A DNA stretch of 10,477 bases from Aquificaceae bacterium. Its GTDB lineage: Bacteria > Aquificota > Aquificia > Aquificales > Aquificaceae. Every line of letters starts with the position of its first letter. The first letter of the stretch is position 1. The notes under the pieces are model-generated. The model did not search any database. It worked only from the letters and a program-made list of their open reading frames with translations, and was not told the DNA's origin. A program made the translations under genes and the position numbers. Below are positions 1 to 7,206 of the stretch, piece after piece. Where the stretch lies: contig WFPT01000196.1 in the NCBI GenBank assembly GCA_015487365.1, forward strand, positions 1 through 10,477, given 5' to 3'.

Positions 1-482
1 GTGCAAAGGTGTTTAAGAGGAATTACTCTATAAGAGTATCCAGCCAACCTTGGCTTTTGTTTTTAGATGCGGACGAGCTTTTGAGCTACAAACTAAAAAA
101 GAGTATAGTTAAGGAGTTAAAAAATCCAAGGGCGGATGCATACTATTTAAAGAGGAGGACCTGCTACTTTGGTAAGCTTTTAAAATTCACTTGGAGGGAA
201 AAAAAGGTTAGGTTGGTCAGGAGGAGTGCAGGTCCCCTCTGGGTGGGTAAGGTCCACGAGAGGCTAACCTTTAAGGGTAAGGCCTCCACCTTAAAAGGAG
301 TCCTCTACCACTTCCCCTATAAAAACCTTAAAGAGCAGCTGGAAAAGACTGTAAAGTATGTTAGCTTGGAGGATAAAAAGGGGAAGGGGAAGGCCCCTTT
401 TAGAGCGGGTTGGCTCTTTTTCAGGGAGTTTTTCCTAAGGGGACTGGCGGTTTGCCTTTCTATGTTCTTTACTCTTACTTGA
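1..482 (+). CDS. Glycosyltransferase family 2, LPS-core type (5'-partial, probable 3' frameshift)
   Basis: The reading frame is open to the left edge (codons start at base 3), so the N-terminal nucleotide-sugar-binding part lies outside the window. What remains begins just before the motif W-LLFLDADE, the DxD-type metal/nucleotide-sugar site of GT2 enzymes. It continues with features of the WaaE/KdtX-like subgroup (LPS inner-core glucosyl/heptosyl transferases): an R-R-x-C-Y-F-G segment, [15 protein letters not shown] and a [14 protein letters not shown] region. Such enzymes act on the cytoplasmic face of the inner membrane on lipid-linked sugars; the actual donor and acceptor cannot be told from sequence. 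The stop at 480-482 overlaps the convergent hisIE by 8 nt. The last residues after FFREFFLR look unlike the family, whereas the -1 frame from the GGGG run at 439-442 gives a hydrophobic/aromatic tail ending YVLYSYLKN that resembles the usual C terminus. A one-base deletion, real or from sequencing, is therefore likely. Family assignment is good; activity is unknown. Confidence 0.8.
   Translation, partial: AKVFKRNYSIRVSSQPWLLFLDADELLSYKLKKSIVKELKNPRADAYYLKRRTCYFGKLLKFTWREKKVRLVRRSAGPLWVGKVHERLTFKGKASTLKGVLYHFPYKNLKEQLEKTVKYVSLEDKKGKGKAPFRAGWLFFREFFLRGLAVCLSMFFTLT
376..401. terminator. Possible intrinsic terminator for the hisIE operon (inside the glycosyltransferase gene)
   Basis: AAAAGGGG (376-383) and CCCCTTTT (394-401) can form an 8-bp stem around a 10-nt loop; an alternative 6-bp stem with a 4-nt loop uses AAGGGG (384-389). 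Read on the minus strand the right arm runs directly into TTTTT, as in a Rho-independent terminator, and it sits about 75 nt past the hisIE stop at 475. The stem is short and AT-rich at its base, and the sequence also encodes a Lys/Gly-rich stretch, so coincidence is quite possible. Confidence 0.25.
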
Positions 483-1098
483 AGAACTCAGAGGAGGGGG
501 AGCTACTCCTAAACCTCCTTATCAATTCCTCCAAAATTTCGGTTATGGAAACACCCCTTAAAGCCAGGGAAACTATTAAGGAGTAGAGGAGGTCCGCACC
601 TTCAAGGATAACCTCCTCCCTCTTACCCCTTGAAAGGGCCAAGATTAATTCCACCGCCTCTTCACCAAACTTCTGATATACCCTACTCTCTCCACACGAA
701 ACGAGCTTTACGGTGTAAGAATTTTTTGGTTTATTCTTTATCCTGTCCTTTATAAGCTCCTCCAACCTCTTTAAGATTTCAAAGGGTAGGGGGGAAACCT
801 TCCCATTATTTAACCTTTGATAAAAGCAGTTCCTGTTTCCCGTATGGCAGGCTACACCCTTTTGCTTTATTACGTAAAGGTATGCATCCCCATCGCAGTC
901 CTTCCTAACTTCTACTACTTCTTGATAGTTTCCGGAGGTTTCTCCCTTCTTCCATATTTTCTTCCTACTCCTTGAATAGTAGTGCGCATAGCCCGTTTCC
1001 AAGGTCCTCCTAAGGGCCTCCCCATTAACGTAGGCCAACATCCTGACCTCCCCCGTTTCATAATCCTGAACTACCACCGGAAAGAGCTTTTCCTCCAT
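475..1098 (-). CDS. hisIE: Bifunctional phosphoribosyl-AMP cyclohydrolase / phosphoribosyl-ATP pyrophosphatase
   Basis: Catalyses steps 2 and 3 of histidine biosynthesis in the cytoplasm: hydrolysis of phosphoribosyl-ATP to phosphoribosyl-AMP (HisE part) and ring opening of phosphoribosyl-AMP (HisI part). The 207-residue protein shows an N-terminal HisI domain with WKKGETSGN (about 49-57), DCDGDA (67-72; Mg-binding aspartates) and the zinc cysteines C68, C84 (in CHTG) and C91 (in NCFYQ). A C-terminal HisE domain (about 125-195) follows, with KFGEEAVE (143-150) and EGADLLY (166-172). Length is normal for fused HisIE. The frame is open upstream to an ATG at 1179, but the start at 1098 is preferred: HisI homology begins there, and it overlaps the gcvPA stop by one base (TAATG). 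The last ten or so residues ([11 protein letters not shown]) lie beyond the conserved HisE helix. It is the last gene of the minus-strand operon; no other his gene is nearby. Confidence 0.95.
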   Translation of the reverse strand: MEEKLFPVVVQDYETGEVRMLAYVNGEALRRTLETGYAHYYSRSRKKIWKKGETSGNYQEVVEVRKDCDGDAYLYVIKQKGVACHTGNRNCFYQRLNNGKVSPLPFEILKRLEELIKDRIKNKPKNSYTVKLVSCGESRVYQKFGEEAVELILALSRGKREEVILEGADLLYSLIVSLALRGVSITEILEELIRRFRSSSPSSEFFK

Positions 1099-2408
1099 TA
1101 CAAAATCTCCCTTAAATTTTTTACAAGGGCATCTATTTCCCCCTTGGTTCTCTTTTCCGTTGCACAGATTAAAAGGCAATCTTCAAGGCCTTCGTAAAAG
1201 TCCTTCAAGGGTATTCCCAACAAAAATCCCCTCTTTAAGAGCTCCTTCCTTAGCTCCAAGGCCCTTTCATGGCAAAGGACGAACTCCCAAAGGTGTTTTC
1301 CCTTGAAGGGCTGTTTAAAACCTAACCCTAAGAGCTTCTCCTTTAAGTAAAGGGCCTTGCTTAAACTGTTTGTGGCAACCTTCCTGAGCCCGTCCATCCC
1401 CAAAAGTTTGAGGTATATGGTGTTTGCAAGGGCTACGAGGGTTTGGTTGGTGCATAGGTTTGAAGTGGCCCTCTCCCTCCTTATGTGTTGCTCCCTCGTC
1501 TGTAAGACCAAGGTGTAAGCCTCCCTCCCCCTTAAATCCGTAGTCTTACCCACTATCCTACCGGGAACTTCCCTTATATACTTCTTCTTGGTGGTTAAAA
1601 AACCGTTATAGGGCCCTCCAAAGCTCAGGGGGACTCCAAAGCTTTGGGTTTCTCCAACCACTATTTCCGCACCAAAGAGGGAGGGTGGCTTTAATAGAGA
1701 AAGGGTAAGGCTATCACCTACCACCACTATCATAAGGGCCTCCCTTAAACTTTCCCTTAAAGCCTTTAAGTCCTCTAAAATACCGAAGAAGTTGGGTTGT
1801 TGAACCACAAAGCAGTAAAATTCTCCCTCCTTAAAGCCTTTTAGGGAGGTCCTGCCTTCCCCGTCAAAGGGAGCCTCCACCAACTCGTCCTCCACCCCGT
1901 ATAGGTAAGTCCTTAAAACTTGTCTGTAAAGGGGATTTACCGCAGAAGATACTAAAACCTTTCCCCTTTTAACTCCCTTTATCCTCCTTGCCATCAGGAC
2001 CCCCTCCGCTAAGGCGGTCGCACCGTCGTAAACTCCCGCGTTGGAAACTTCCATACCCGTTAGTTTGCACATGTAGGTCTGGTAGTCGTATAGGGCCTTT
2101 AAGGTTCCATAAGAAGCCTCCGGCTGGTAAGGTGTGTAGGAGGTTAAAAATTCGCCCCTGCTTATGAGGTAGGGTATTACCGCAGGAACTACCCTATCGT
2201 AGGCACCACCTCCTGCAAAGATTATAAGGTTTTTATTAAGGGAATCAACTTCTAAGAAGAACCTCCTGAGCTCCTCCTCCGAAAGGCCCTTTTCTAACTT
2301 TACCTCACCAAAGAGCTCCTTGGGTATGTGGGAAAAGAGCTCTTCTATTTCCCTTAACTTTAAAAAGTTTAGGACCTCCTCTAACTCTTCCTTGGGTATG
2401 TAGCTCAT
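1098..2408 (-). CDS. gcvPA: Glycine dehydrogenase (decarboxylating), subunit 1 (P-protein alpha)
   Basis: A 436-residue protein equal to the N-terminal half of the glycine-cleavage P-protein. In two-subunit P-proteins, as in Thermus and other thermophiles, GcvPA pairs with GcvPB; the heterotetramer decarboxylates glycine and passes aminomethyl to the lipoyl arm of GcvH. By family knowledge the PLP-binding lysine is in GcvPB, so this subunit needs that partner, which is not in the window. Recognisable signatures are [14 protein letters not shown] (about 64-77), [14 protein letters not shown] (90-103), the [19 protein letters not shown] region (107-125) and [10 protein letters not shown] (127-136). 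Two positions differ from the commonest form: Arg rather than His after GAYD, and Tyr rather than Gln before GTL. Its ATG overlaps the gcvH stop (ATGA, 4 nt), suggesting translational coupling and balanced synthesis with GcvH. Confidence 0.95.
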   Translation of the reverse strand: MSYIPKEELEEVLNFLKLREIEELFSHIPKELFGEVKLEKGLSEEELRRFFLEVDSLNKNLIIFAGGGAYDRVVPAVIPYLISRGEFLTSYTPYQPEASYGTLKALYDYQTYMCKLTGMEVSNAGVYDGATALAEGVLMARRIKGVKRGKVLVSSAVNPLYRQVLRTYLYGVEDELVEAPFDGEGRTSLKGFKEGEFYCFVVQQPNFFGILEDLKALRESLREALMIVVVGDSLTLSLLKPPSLFGAEIVVGETQSFGVPLSFGGPYNGFLTTKKKYIREVPGRIVGKTTDLRGREAYTLVLQTREQHIRRERATSNLCTNQTLVALANTIYLKLLGMDGLRKVATNSLSKALYLKEKLLGLGFKQPFKGKHLWEFVLCHERALELRKELLKRGFLLGIPLKDFYEGLEDCLLICATEKRTKGEIDALVKNLREIL

Positions 2409-2848
2409 ATTTGTGTCATCCCCGTTTCCCCCTCCTCTTCAACGAGCTCCTTTAAGAAGTTTGCGTATTCATTGGCGTCCATAAGGGCCTCGTACTCTTC
2501 TAACTTTTCCAACTCTATAACCGCTATCCAGCCACCCTCGTAGGGCTCCTCGTTTATAAGGCTGGGCTCCTCCTTTAAGTCCTCGTTCACCTCAACCACC
2601 TCCCCACTCACCGGATTGTAAACGGGTGCTACGTTCTTTACCGATTCCAGCTCCGCTAAAACCTCACCCCCGTCAATCCTCTCACCCACCTTGGGAAGCT
2701 GGACGAAAACTATGTCCCCCAACATCTTCTGGGCGTAATCGGTAATACCCACCTTGCCATACTTCCCCTCTACGTATATCCACTCGTGGTCCTTGGTGTA
2801 GCGATAGCCCTCCCTTATTAGGTAGCCATTTACATACAGCTCACCCAT
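2405..2848 (-). CDS. gcvH: Glycine cleavage system H protein (lipoyl carrier)
   Basis: A 147-residue carrier protein that shuttles the aminomethyl group between the P-, T- and L-proteins on a lipoylated lysine. The family signature is clear: YTKDHEW (17-23), the VGITDYAQKMLGDIVFVQLP core (33-52) and ELESVKNVAPVYNPVSGEV (66-84), in which K71 is the expected lipoylation site. It is somewhat longer than the usual 125-130 residues, with about ten extra residues before the YTKDHEW motif and an acidic C-terminal tail ([14 protein letters not shown]). The ATG overlaps the phosphohexomutase stop by 8 nt (ATGGGTGA), with only a distant purine-rich GAGGG upstream, so translation is probably coupled to the upstream gene. 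Aquificae are known to carry several GcvH-like proteins, some possibly serving lipoate-related pathways. Being adjacent to gcvPA favours this one as the true glycine-cleavage H protein. Confidence 0.96.
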   Translation of the reverse strand: MGELYVNGYLIREGYRYTKDHEWIYVEGKYGKVGITDYAQKMLGDIVFVQLPKVGERIDGGEVLAELESVKNVAPVYNPVSGEVVEVNEDLKEEPSLINEEPYEGGWIAVIELEKLEEYEALMDANEYANFLKELVEEEGETGMTQI

Positions 2849-4202
2849 AGTTTAATAATTTTAAACCCTCTTTTATCAACTCCTCCACCTCCTCCCTGCT
2901 CTCCCCCTCACAGTATAACCTAAGGAGGGGCTCGGTCCCAGACTTCCTTAAAAGGAGCCAAGAATCGTCTTCAAGGATAAACTTTATTCCGTCCTTTTTG
3001 TTTATTTTTTTAACCTTAAAGCCCCCCAAGCTCCTTGGTGGCTCCCTTAAAAGCTCTGAAAACCTCCTTAAAACCTCCTCCGATACCCTTAAATCCTTCC
3101 TCGTATAGTAAGAATTCCCAAACTCTTCCAATACTTCCCTAACCAAGGAGGAGAGGCTTACCCCCCTCAGCTTTAAAAATTCTAAGATTAGCAGGGCGGA
3201 GAAGAATCCGTCCCTTTCGGGTAAAAATTTGGGAAAGCCAAAGCCACCACTTTCCTCACCTCCAAAGATAACCTTTTCCTTTAATATGACCTCATTTACG
3301 TTTTTAAAGCCAACCCCCACCTCTTTTAGCTCCACCCCCTCCTTCTTGCAGATTCTGTTTGCTAAAAAGGTTGTGGAAACCGTCTTTACGACAACCCCAT
3401 CCCTTTCCCTCCTATTCCTGAGGAGGTGTAAGAGGATGAGGGCATAAATTATTTGGGGGTTTAGGTAGTTGCCTCCTTCATCGCAAAGGGCTAAGCGGTC
3501 CCCGTCCCCGTCGTTGGCAACCCCCAAGTCAAAGTTTAAGGCCCTCACCTTCTTCATCAAAGGTTTTAAGTTCCTTTCAACGGGCTCTGGTGCAATCCCT
3601 CCAAAGAGAGCATCCCTTTTGTTTCTAATCTCTAAAACTTCCAGGCCCTCCAAGGAGCAGAACAGACCCCTGGAAGTCCCGTGCATGCAATCGTGAATGA
3701 GCTTAAAGTTTTCAAAGGTTTCTAACTCAAAAAATTCTAAAACTTTTTTTAGGTATTCCCCTTTTAGGTCTATCCTTTGGTAGTTTTCCTTTAAGCTTTT
3801 AGGCTCCTCCCCAAAGTTTTCCTCAACCTTCTTTATGAATTCTTTTGTGGCGGAGCCTCCAAAACTTTCCTTAATCTTGTAGCCGTTGTAGTGAGGTGGG
3901 TTGTGGGAGGCGGTAATCATAACCCCACCGTCAAAGCCCAAATACTTAACCCCAAAGGAAACCATGGGGGTGGTGCACGGCCCCACACTCAGATAAACTT
4001 TAAAGTCAAGGCCACAAAAAACTTTGGCCACCTCCCTTGCAAACTCCTCCGACAAGAACCTGTTGTCATAGCCTATTAAAACACTACTTTTACCTTCCTC
4101 CTTTAATACCTTTGCGTGGGCTAAGGCCACCTTGCGCACGTTTTCAAAGGTAAAGTCCTCAGCTATAATCCCCCTCCAACCGTCAGTCCCAAACTTTACC
4201 AT
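2841..4202 (-). CDS. Phosphoglucomutase/phosphomannomutase (alpha-D-phosphohexomutase)
   Basis: Interconverts hexose 1- and 6-phosphates through a phosphoserine and a bisphosphate intermediate, feeding nucleotide-sugar and polysaccharide synthesis or glycogen metabolism. The 453-residue protein has all four domain signatures of the superfamily in order: N-terminal FGTDGWRG (4-11), the active-site loop TASHNPP with catalytic S99, the metal loop DGDGDR (231-236), the sugar-specificity loop GEESGG (315-320) and the phosphate-binding loop RKSGTEP (419-425). Length is typical. GEESGG is common in enzymes acting on glucose and/or mannose phosphates rather than on glucosamine phosphate (GlmM), but it does not separate PGM from PMM. 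It lies second in the operon, overlapping the beta-barrel gene by 7 nt and gcvH by 8 nt. Family is certain; substrate preference is uncertain, so no symbol is given. Confidence 0.93.
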   Translation of the reverse strand: MVKFGTDGWRGIIAEDFTFENVRKVALAHAKVLKEEGKSSVLIGYDNRFLSEEFAREVAKVFCGLDFKVYLSVGPCTTPMVSFGVKYLGFDGGVMITASHNPPHYNGYKIKESFGGSATKEFIKKVEENFGEEPKSLKENYQRIDLKGEYLKKVLEFFELETFENFKLIHDCMHGTSRGLFCSLEGLEVLEIRNKRDALFGGIAPEPVERNLKPLMKKVRALNFDLGVANDGDGDRLALCDEGGNYLNPQIIYALILLHLLRNRRERDGVVVKTVSTTFLANRICKKEGVELKEVGVGFKNVNEVILKEKVIFGGEESGGFGFPKFLPERDGFFSALLILEFLKLRGVSLSSLVREVLEEFGNSYYTRKDLRVSEEVLRRFSELLREPPRSLGGFKVKKINKKDGIKFILEDDSWLLLRKSGTEPLLRLYCEGESREEVEELIKEGLKLLNYG

Positions 4203-5281
4203 CCCAGGGTGGCAAATAGTGAATACCTCCTACTGCTATCCTGTCCAGCGTAGGCTCCAACCTCCTCCGCGTAGGTGCTAAAACCTATCGTAAATAGGGC
4301 AAGCCTAAATTCCAAGCCTGCGGTGTAGTTGGCGTTCATAATACCAGCCCTGAGGATAAAGGTAGAAAACCAGTTGTCCCAAATTTTTAACTCAACCCCA
4401 AACCTGGTCCTCTTCCCTAAGTCCGTATCATTCCCAAGCCTCTTGGTTAGGTCTATAAGGTCTAAGCCCAAGGTGGTTTCCTTTACCAGGGGTAGGTGGG
4501 GTCTCAGGGCAAAGCCCAAATTTATGGTTTGGGGAATTACAAACTCACCCAGGTTCAGGTCTGAAATGTTAGTTATGGAAAGACCAAAGGAGGGCTCCAA
4601 GGGTAGCTCCTCAAACTGATAAATTAAACCAAAGTCAAAGGAGCTGTCGCTGAAAACCTCTTTAAGCTTTTTACTTACGTTAAAGGATGGATTTAAAAAG
4701 TCGCTTGCATAATACTTTTTGAAAAACCCGTGCCTTTTTACATTTTTAAGGCCAAAACCTACCTTTAAGTTTCCAAAGTTAATGGCAAAGCCACCTATTG
4801 CCCCGTAAAAGAGGTTTAACTCCGTTTCCAAAATTCCCTCGGAGGTAAAGCCCTGATGTAGGACACCGTCCGCCCTAAAAAGTCCTAACGCCCCAAAGCC
4901 AAAAGAAAACCTAACCCCCCTAAAACCTACAAAGGAAAAGTCGGAAAACCCCAACCTAAAAACCTTTCCCCTGTAACTTTTTATTAAGTCTACGAGCTGG
5001 ATTTCCTTGTTCTGGGAGTTCTGAATGTTTTCTACGTCCTGAATAAACCTTACAGCGTCCGAGGAAATTTCCAGGGAGGGGTTTAGGAGGTAAACGGTAA
5101 AGCCCCTGTCCATCCTTGAAAGGCCAGCGGGGTTACTAAAAAGGGAAAAGGGGAGACCACCTATTGCCAAATCCACCCCTCCCATACCCAAAACCCTTGG
5201 ACTTTCGTATAAAACGGGATATTCAAAGCCCACCCCAAAGGTAAAGGAAAGGATAAAAATTAGGCCTAAAACCTTCCTCAT
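4196..5281 (-). CDS. Secreted outer-membrane beta-barrel protein, PorV/TraF-like
   Basis: A 361-residue exported protein of unproven function. It begins with a signal peptide (MRKVLGLIFILSFTFGVGFEY). The next segment, RVLGMGGVDLAIGGLPFSLFSNPAGLSR, is the mark of the PorV/FadL-like and 'conjugal transfer TraF-like' barrel families (aMGGa...A...NPAgL). The rest alternates aromatic/hydrophobic and polar residues with many glycines, as in transmembrane beta-strands (for example VRFSFGFGALGLF, YTAGLEFRLALFTIGFST), and the chain ends in ATLGW, a terminal aromatic residue as recognised by the BAM machinery. The frame extends to an ATG at 5311, but the start at 5281 is better: AGGAGGTG lies 7 nt before it and the signal peptide begins there. 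It is the first gene of the minus-strand operon. The name TraF here does not imply conjugation. Transport of hydrophobic compounds or a role in protein secretion are both possible. Confidence 0.75.
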   Translation of the reverse strand: MRKVLGLIFILSFTFGVGFEYPVLYESPRVLGMGGVDLAIGGLPFSLFSNPAGLSRMDRGFTVYLLNPSLEISSDAVRFIQDVENIQNSQNKEIQLVDLIKSYRGKVFRLGFSDFSFVGFRGVRFSFGFGALGLFRADGVLHQGFTSEGILETELNLFYGAIGGFAINFGNLKVGFGLKNVKRHGFFKKYYASDFLNPSFNVSKKLKEVFSDSSFDFGLIYQFEELPLEPSFGLSITNISDLNLGEFVIPQTINLGFALRPHLPLVKETTLGLDLIDLTKRLGNDTDLGKRTRFGVELKIWDNWFSTFILRAGIMNANYTAGLEFRLALFTIGFSTYAEEVGAYAGQDSSRRYSLFATLGW

Positions 5282-5301
5282 ACCTTTCACCTCCTCACTA
5301 A

Positions 5302-5330
5302 ATTTTACCACAGGCCCTTAGGTGCTATAA
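5302..5330 (-). promoter_or_regulatory. Extended -10 promoter for the beta-barrel/pgm/gcvH/gcvPA/hisIE operon
   Basis: Read on the minus strand, TGGTAAAAT (5310-5302) is an extended -10 element with 5 of 6 matches to TATAAT. A weak -35 (TTATAG, 5330-5325) lies 17 nt upstream. The expected start near 5295 would give a leader of about 14 nt beginning with the Shine-Dalgarno AGGAGGTG. It shares bases with the opposing ccsA promoter. Confidence 0.55.
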
Positions 5331-5331
5331 T
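5304..5331 (+). promoter_or_regulatory. ccsA promoter, consensus extended -10, predicting a leaderless mRNA
   Basis: TGCTATAAT (5323-5331) is a perfect extended -10 box. A plausible -35, TTTACC (5304-5309, 4 of 6 matches to TTGACA), lies 16 nt upstream. Transcription should start near 5338-5340, at or within two bases of the ATG at 5340. No Shine-Dalgarno sequence precedes this ATG, so the message is probably leaderless or nearly so. Confidence 0.7.
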
Positions 5332-5339
5332 ATAGTCGT

Positions 5340-6626
5340 ATGAAGCTGTATGAGTATGAGGCCTACGATAAGATTTTTTCAAAGTATGGGATTCCCACCT
5401 TAAAGTATAGGTTCGTAGATAGGTGGGACGATAGCCTCTATCCATTCCTTGAAGAGCTGGGGGAGTGCGTTGTAAAGTCTCAGGTTTTGGTGGGTAAGAG
5501 GGGTAAGGCGGGTGCGGTAAAGGTCTGTAAAAACCCTCAGGAGGCCAAGGAAACAATAGAGAGCCTCTTACAGATGCCCGTTTATGGTGAAAAGCCAATA
5601 GGGGTTTTGGTGGTAGAAAAGGCAAACATACTAAAAGAAATTTACGCCTCCATAACCTATTCTACGGATGTTAGAGCTCCCGTTTTAACTTTAAGTCTTG
5701 AAGGGGGGATGGAAATAGAGGAGGTCCCTCAGGAAAAGATTTTAATAAAGGAGATAAACGTCTTTAAGGGTTTATACCCCCACATGGTAAGGAACTACCT
5801 CCTTGAGCTTGGTCTTCCAAAGGAGTTTATGCCCGCTTTAAGGCAACTTTCCGAGGTAATAAGCAACATGTGGAATGCCTTCTGGAACGCAGAGGCCAGG
5901 CTCCTTGAAATAAACCCCTTGGCAATTGTTGAAAAGAACGGTAAGATGAGGGTAGTTGCCCTGGATGCGGTAACCATAATAGACGATGATGCCTCCGTCC
6001 CACCCACCAAAATTTACGGAGTGAGGACCGCCCTAAAAAGACCCCCCACCGAAAGGGAAATTAAGGCCGCTGAAATAGACAGGGACGACCACAGGGGTAA
6101 GGCGGGCTCATACGTTGAAATGGACGGGGACATAGCCCTCATGACCTTTGGAGGGGGAGGTTCTACGGTAACCATTGAAACCTGTTATCAGATAGGTTTA
6201 AGACCCGCAAACTTTACCGATATTGGGGGGAATCCACCCGCGGAGAAGATGTATAAGATAACGAGGATAATCCTTTCAAAACCAGGAATTAGGGGGGTTT
6301 TGGTCTGCGGGGGGACCGCCAACAACACCCGAATAGACGTTACCTTAGGGGAGGGAGTTGCAAACGCCATAAGGGACTTAAAGAAGGAAGGGAAGTTGGA
6401 CCCCAACTGGATTTGGGTAGTTAGGAGGAACGGACCCGAGGCGGAAAAGGGTTTGAGGATGCTCTATGAGGCCTTTAAAGAGTGTGGGGTAAAGGGTGAA
6501 ATTTACGATTCAACCCTCCCCCTAACGGAGGCACCCATTAGGCTTAAAGAGCTTTTGGAAAGGTTTGAAGCTAAGAGGAAGGAGCAACCCCTAACCGATG
6601 AGCAAGCCTCAGACCTTGGAATTTGA
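5340..6626 (+). CDS. ccsA: Citryl-CoA synthetase large subunit (SucC-like, ATP-grasp)
   Basis: The 428-residue large subunit of citryl-CoA synthetase, which with CcsB activates citrate to citryl-CoA using ATP. A separate citryl-CoA lyase (Ccl) then releases acetyl-CoA and oxaloacetate, so the pair replaces ATP-citrate lyase in the reductive TCA cycle of Hydrogenobacter-type bacteria. The N-terminal ATP-grasp part shows VVKSQVLVGKRGKAGAVK (44-61), LEINPLAIV (189-197) and ALDAVTIIDDDA (207-218), as in SucC/ACL. The C-terminal CoA-ligase-like part has MTFGGGGSTVTIE (268-280), ANFTDIGGNPPAEKM (290-304) and VCGGTANNTRIDVTLGEGV (322-340). The last two match my recollection of Hydrogenobacter CcsA and differ from ordinary SucC. 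Length fits the known ~46-kDa subunit. By family knowledge the phosphorylated histidine is in CcsB, which is not in the window. The first codon fits the family N terminus and sits 8 nt after a strong -10 box. A conventional SucC is the alternative, considered less likely. Confidence 0.9.
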   Translation: MKLYEYEAYDKIFSKYGIPTLKYRFVDRWDDSLYPFLEELGECVVKSQVLVGKRGKAGAVKVCKNPQEAKETIESLLQMPVYGEKPIGVLVVEKANILKEIYASITYSTDVRAPVLTLSLEGGMEIEEVPQEKILIKEINVFKGLYPHMVRNYLLELGLPKEFMPALRQLSEVISNMWNAFWNAEARLLEINPLAIVEKNGKMRVVALDAVTIIDDDASVPPTKIYGVRTALKRPPTEREIKAAEIDRDDHRGKAGSYVEMDGDIALMTFGGGGSTVTIETCYQIGLRPANFTDIGGNPPAEKMYKITRIILSKPGIRGVLVCGGTANNTRIDVTLGEGVANAIRDLKKEGKLDPNWIWVVRRNGPEAEKGLRMLYEAFKECGVKGEIYDSTLPLTEAPIRLKELLERFEAKRKEQPLTDEQASDLGI

Positions 6627-7206
6627 CGTCCTCATAGTGGGGGGAGGGGTAAGCGGTCTTTCCTGTGCCATAACCTTACTTTCTGCAAAGGAGCACTATG
6701 AATTTGTAAGGGAAAAGAGGATAGGTGTAGTGGATGAAGGGAATTCTGACCTTTTAAAGGCCTACCTAAAAAATGTTCCCGGCATTAAGGAGCAGGAGGG
6801 GGAAGAGCTTTTAAAAAGTTTAAGGGAGCAACTAAAAAGGTTTGGGGGTTGCCCCCTGATAAAGGACAAAGTGGTAAAAGTTGAAGAAAGGTTTAAGGTT
6901 TTTACCGAAGGTGGGAAGGTTTTAAGCTCAGAATACCTGGTCCTTGCGACGGGTTTCCACAGGTTTGAAATAAATATAAGGGGTGTAGAAGTTTTGGAAA
7001 ACCCTAACTCCCCTAGGCCCGGAAAGGTTATGCTGAAAAATGAAAACTTTAAGGTAAAGGACAAGCTCTTTGTATGCGGAACGCTTTCGGGGGCCCCCTC
7101 TATGGTTTCCATAGCCTCTGGGACGGGTGTATGGGTAGCCCTCCAAATATTGAGGGAGTGGTCTGGGAAGAGCTTAGTAATCCACGACGTTAAAGGAAGT
7201 GTCTAA
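6598..7206 (+). CDS. Small FAD-binding protein (thioredoxin-reductase-fold, lacking the NAD(P) domain)
   Basis: A 202-residue protein with the Rossmann dinucleotide motif DVLIVGGGVSGLSCA (10-24), an acidic residue after beta-2 (VVDEG, 44-48), the second FAD contact LVLATGFHRF (114-123) and a C-terminal LFVCGTLSGAPSMVSIASGTG segment (157-177) that matches the last FAD motif of pyridine-nucleotide-disulphide oxidoreductases. It is only about two thirds of thioredoxin-reductase length: the central NAD(P)-binding insertion and a CxxC redox pair are absent, and the Asp of the usual GD motif is Thr here (CGT). It may bind FAD without reducing it from NAD(P)H, or work with a partner; no substrate can be given. 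The ATG overlaps ccsA by 29 nt and is preceded by GAGGAAGGAG at 6575-6584, 13 nt upstream. A TTG at 6616 is a less likely alternative start. Co-transcription with ccsA suggests a link to central carbon metabolism, but this is guilt by association only. Confidence 0.75.
   Translation: MSKPQTLEFDVLIVGGGVSGLSCAITLLSAKEHYEFVREKRIGVVDEGNSDLLKAYLKNVPGIKEQEGEELLKSLREQLKRFGGCPLIKDKVVKVEERFKVFTEGGKVLSSEYLVLATGFHRFEINIRGVEVLENPNSPRPGKVMLKNENFKVKDKLFVCGTLSGAPSMVSIASGTGVWVALQILREWSGKSLVIHDVKGSV

Noticed and set aside
1099..1179. 27-codon N-terminal extension of hisIE with several cysteines
   Set aside because: It lies inside the 3' end of gcvPA in another frame and precedes the region where HisI similarity begins; the TAATG junction at 1100-1096 is a normal coupled start.
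3229..4079. Plus-strand open frames opposite the phosphohexomutase gene (3229-3447, 3469-3696, 3891-4079)
   Set aside because: Shadows of a clearly coding opposite strand, with Ser/Pro/Lys-rich composition and no family features.
5282..5311. Ten-residue N-terminal extension of the beta-barrel protein
   Set aside because: The Shine-Dalgarno AGGAGGTG would fall inside it and the signal peptide starts at the later Met; the predicted transcription start near 5295 also lies downstream of this ATG.
6762..7146. Minus-strand open frames opposite the small FAD protein
   Set aside because: They oppose motifs (ATGF, CGT...GTG) that identify the plus-strand protein; no ribosome-binding site or recognisable motif.
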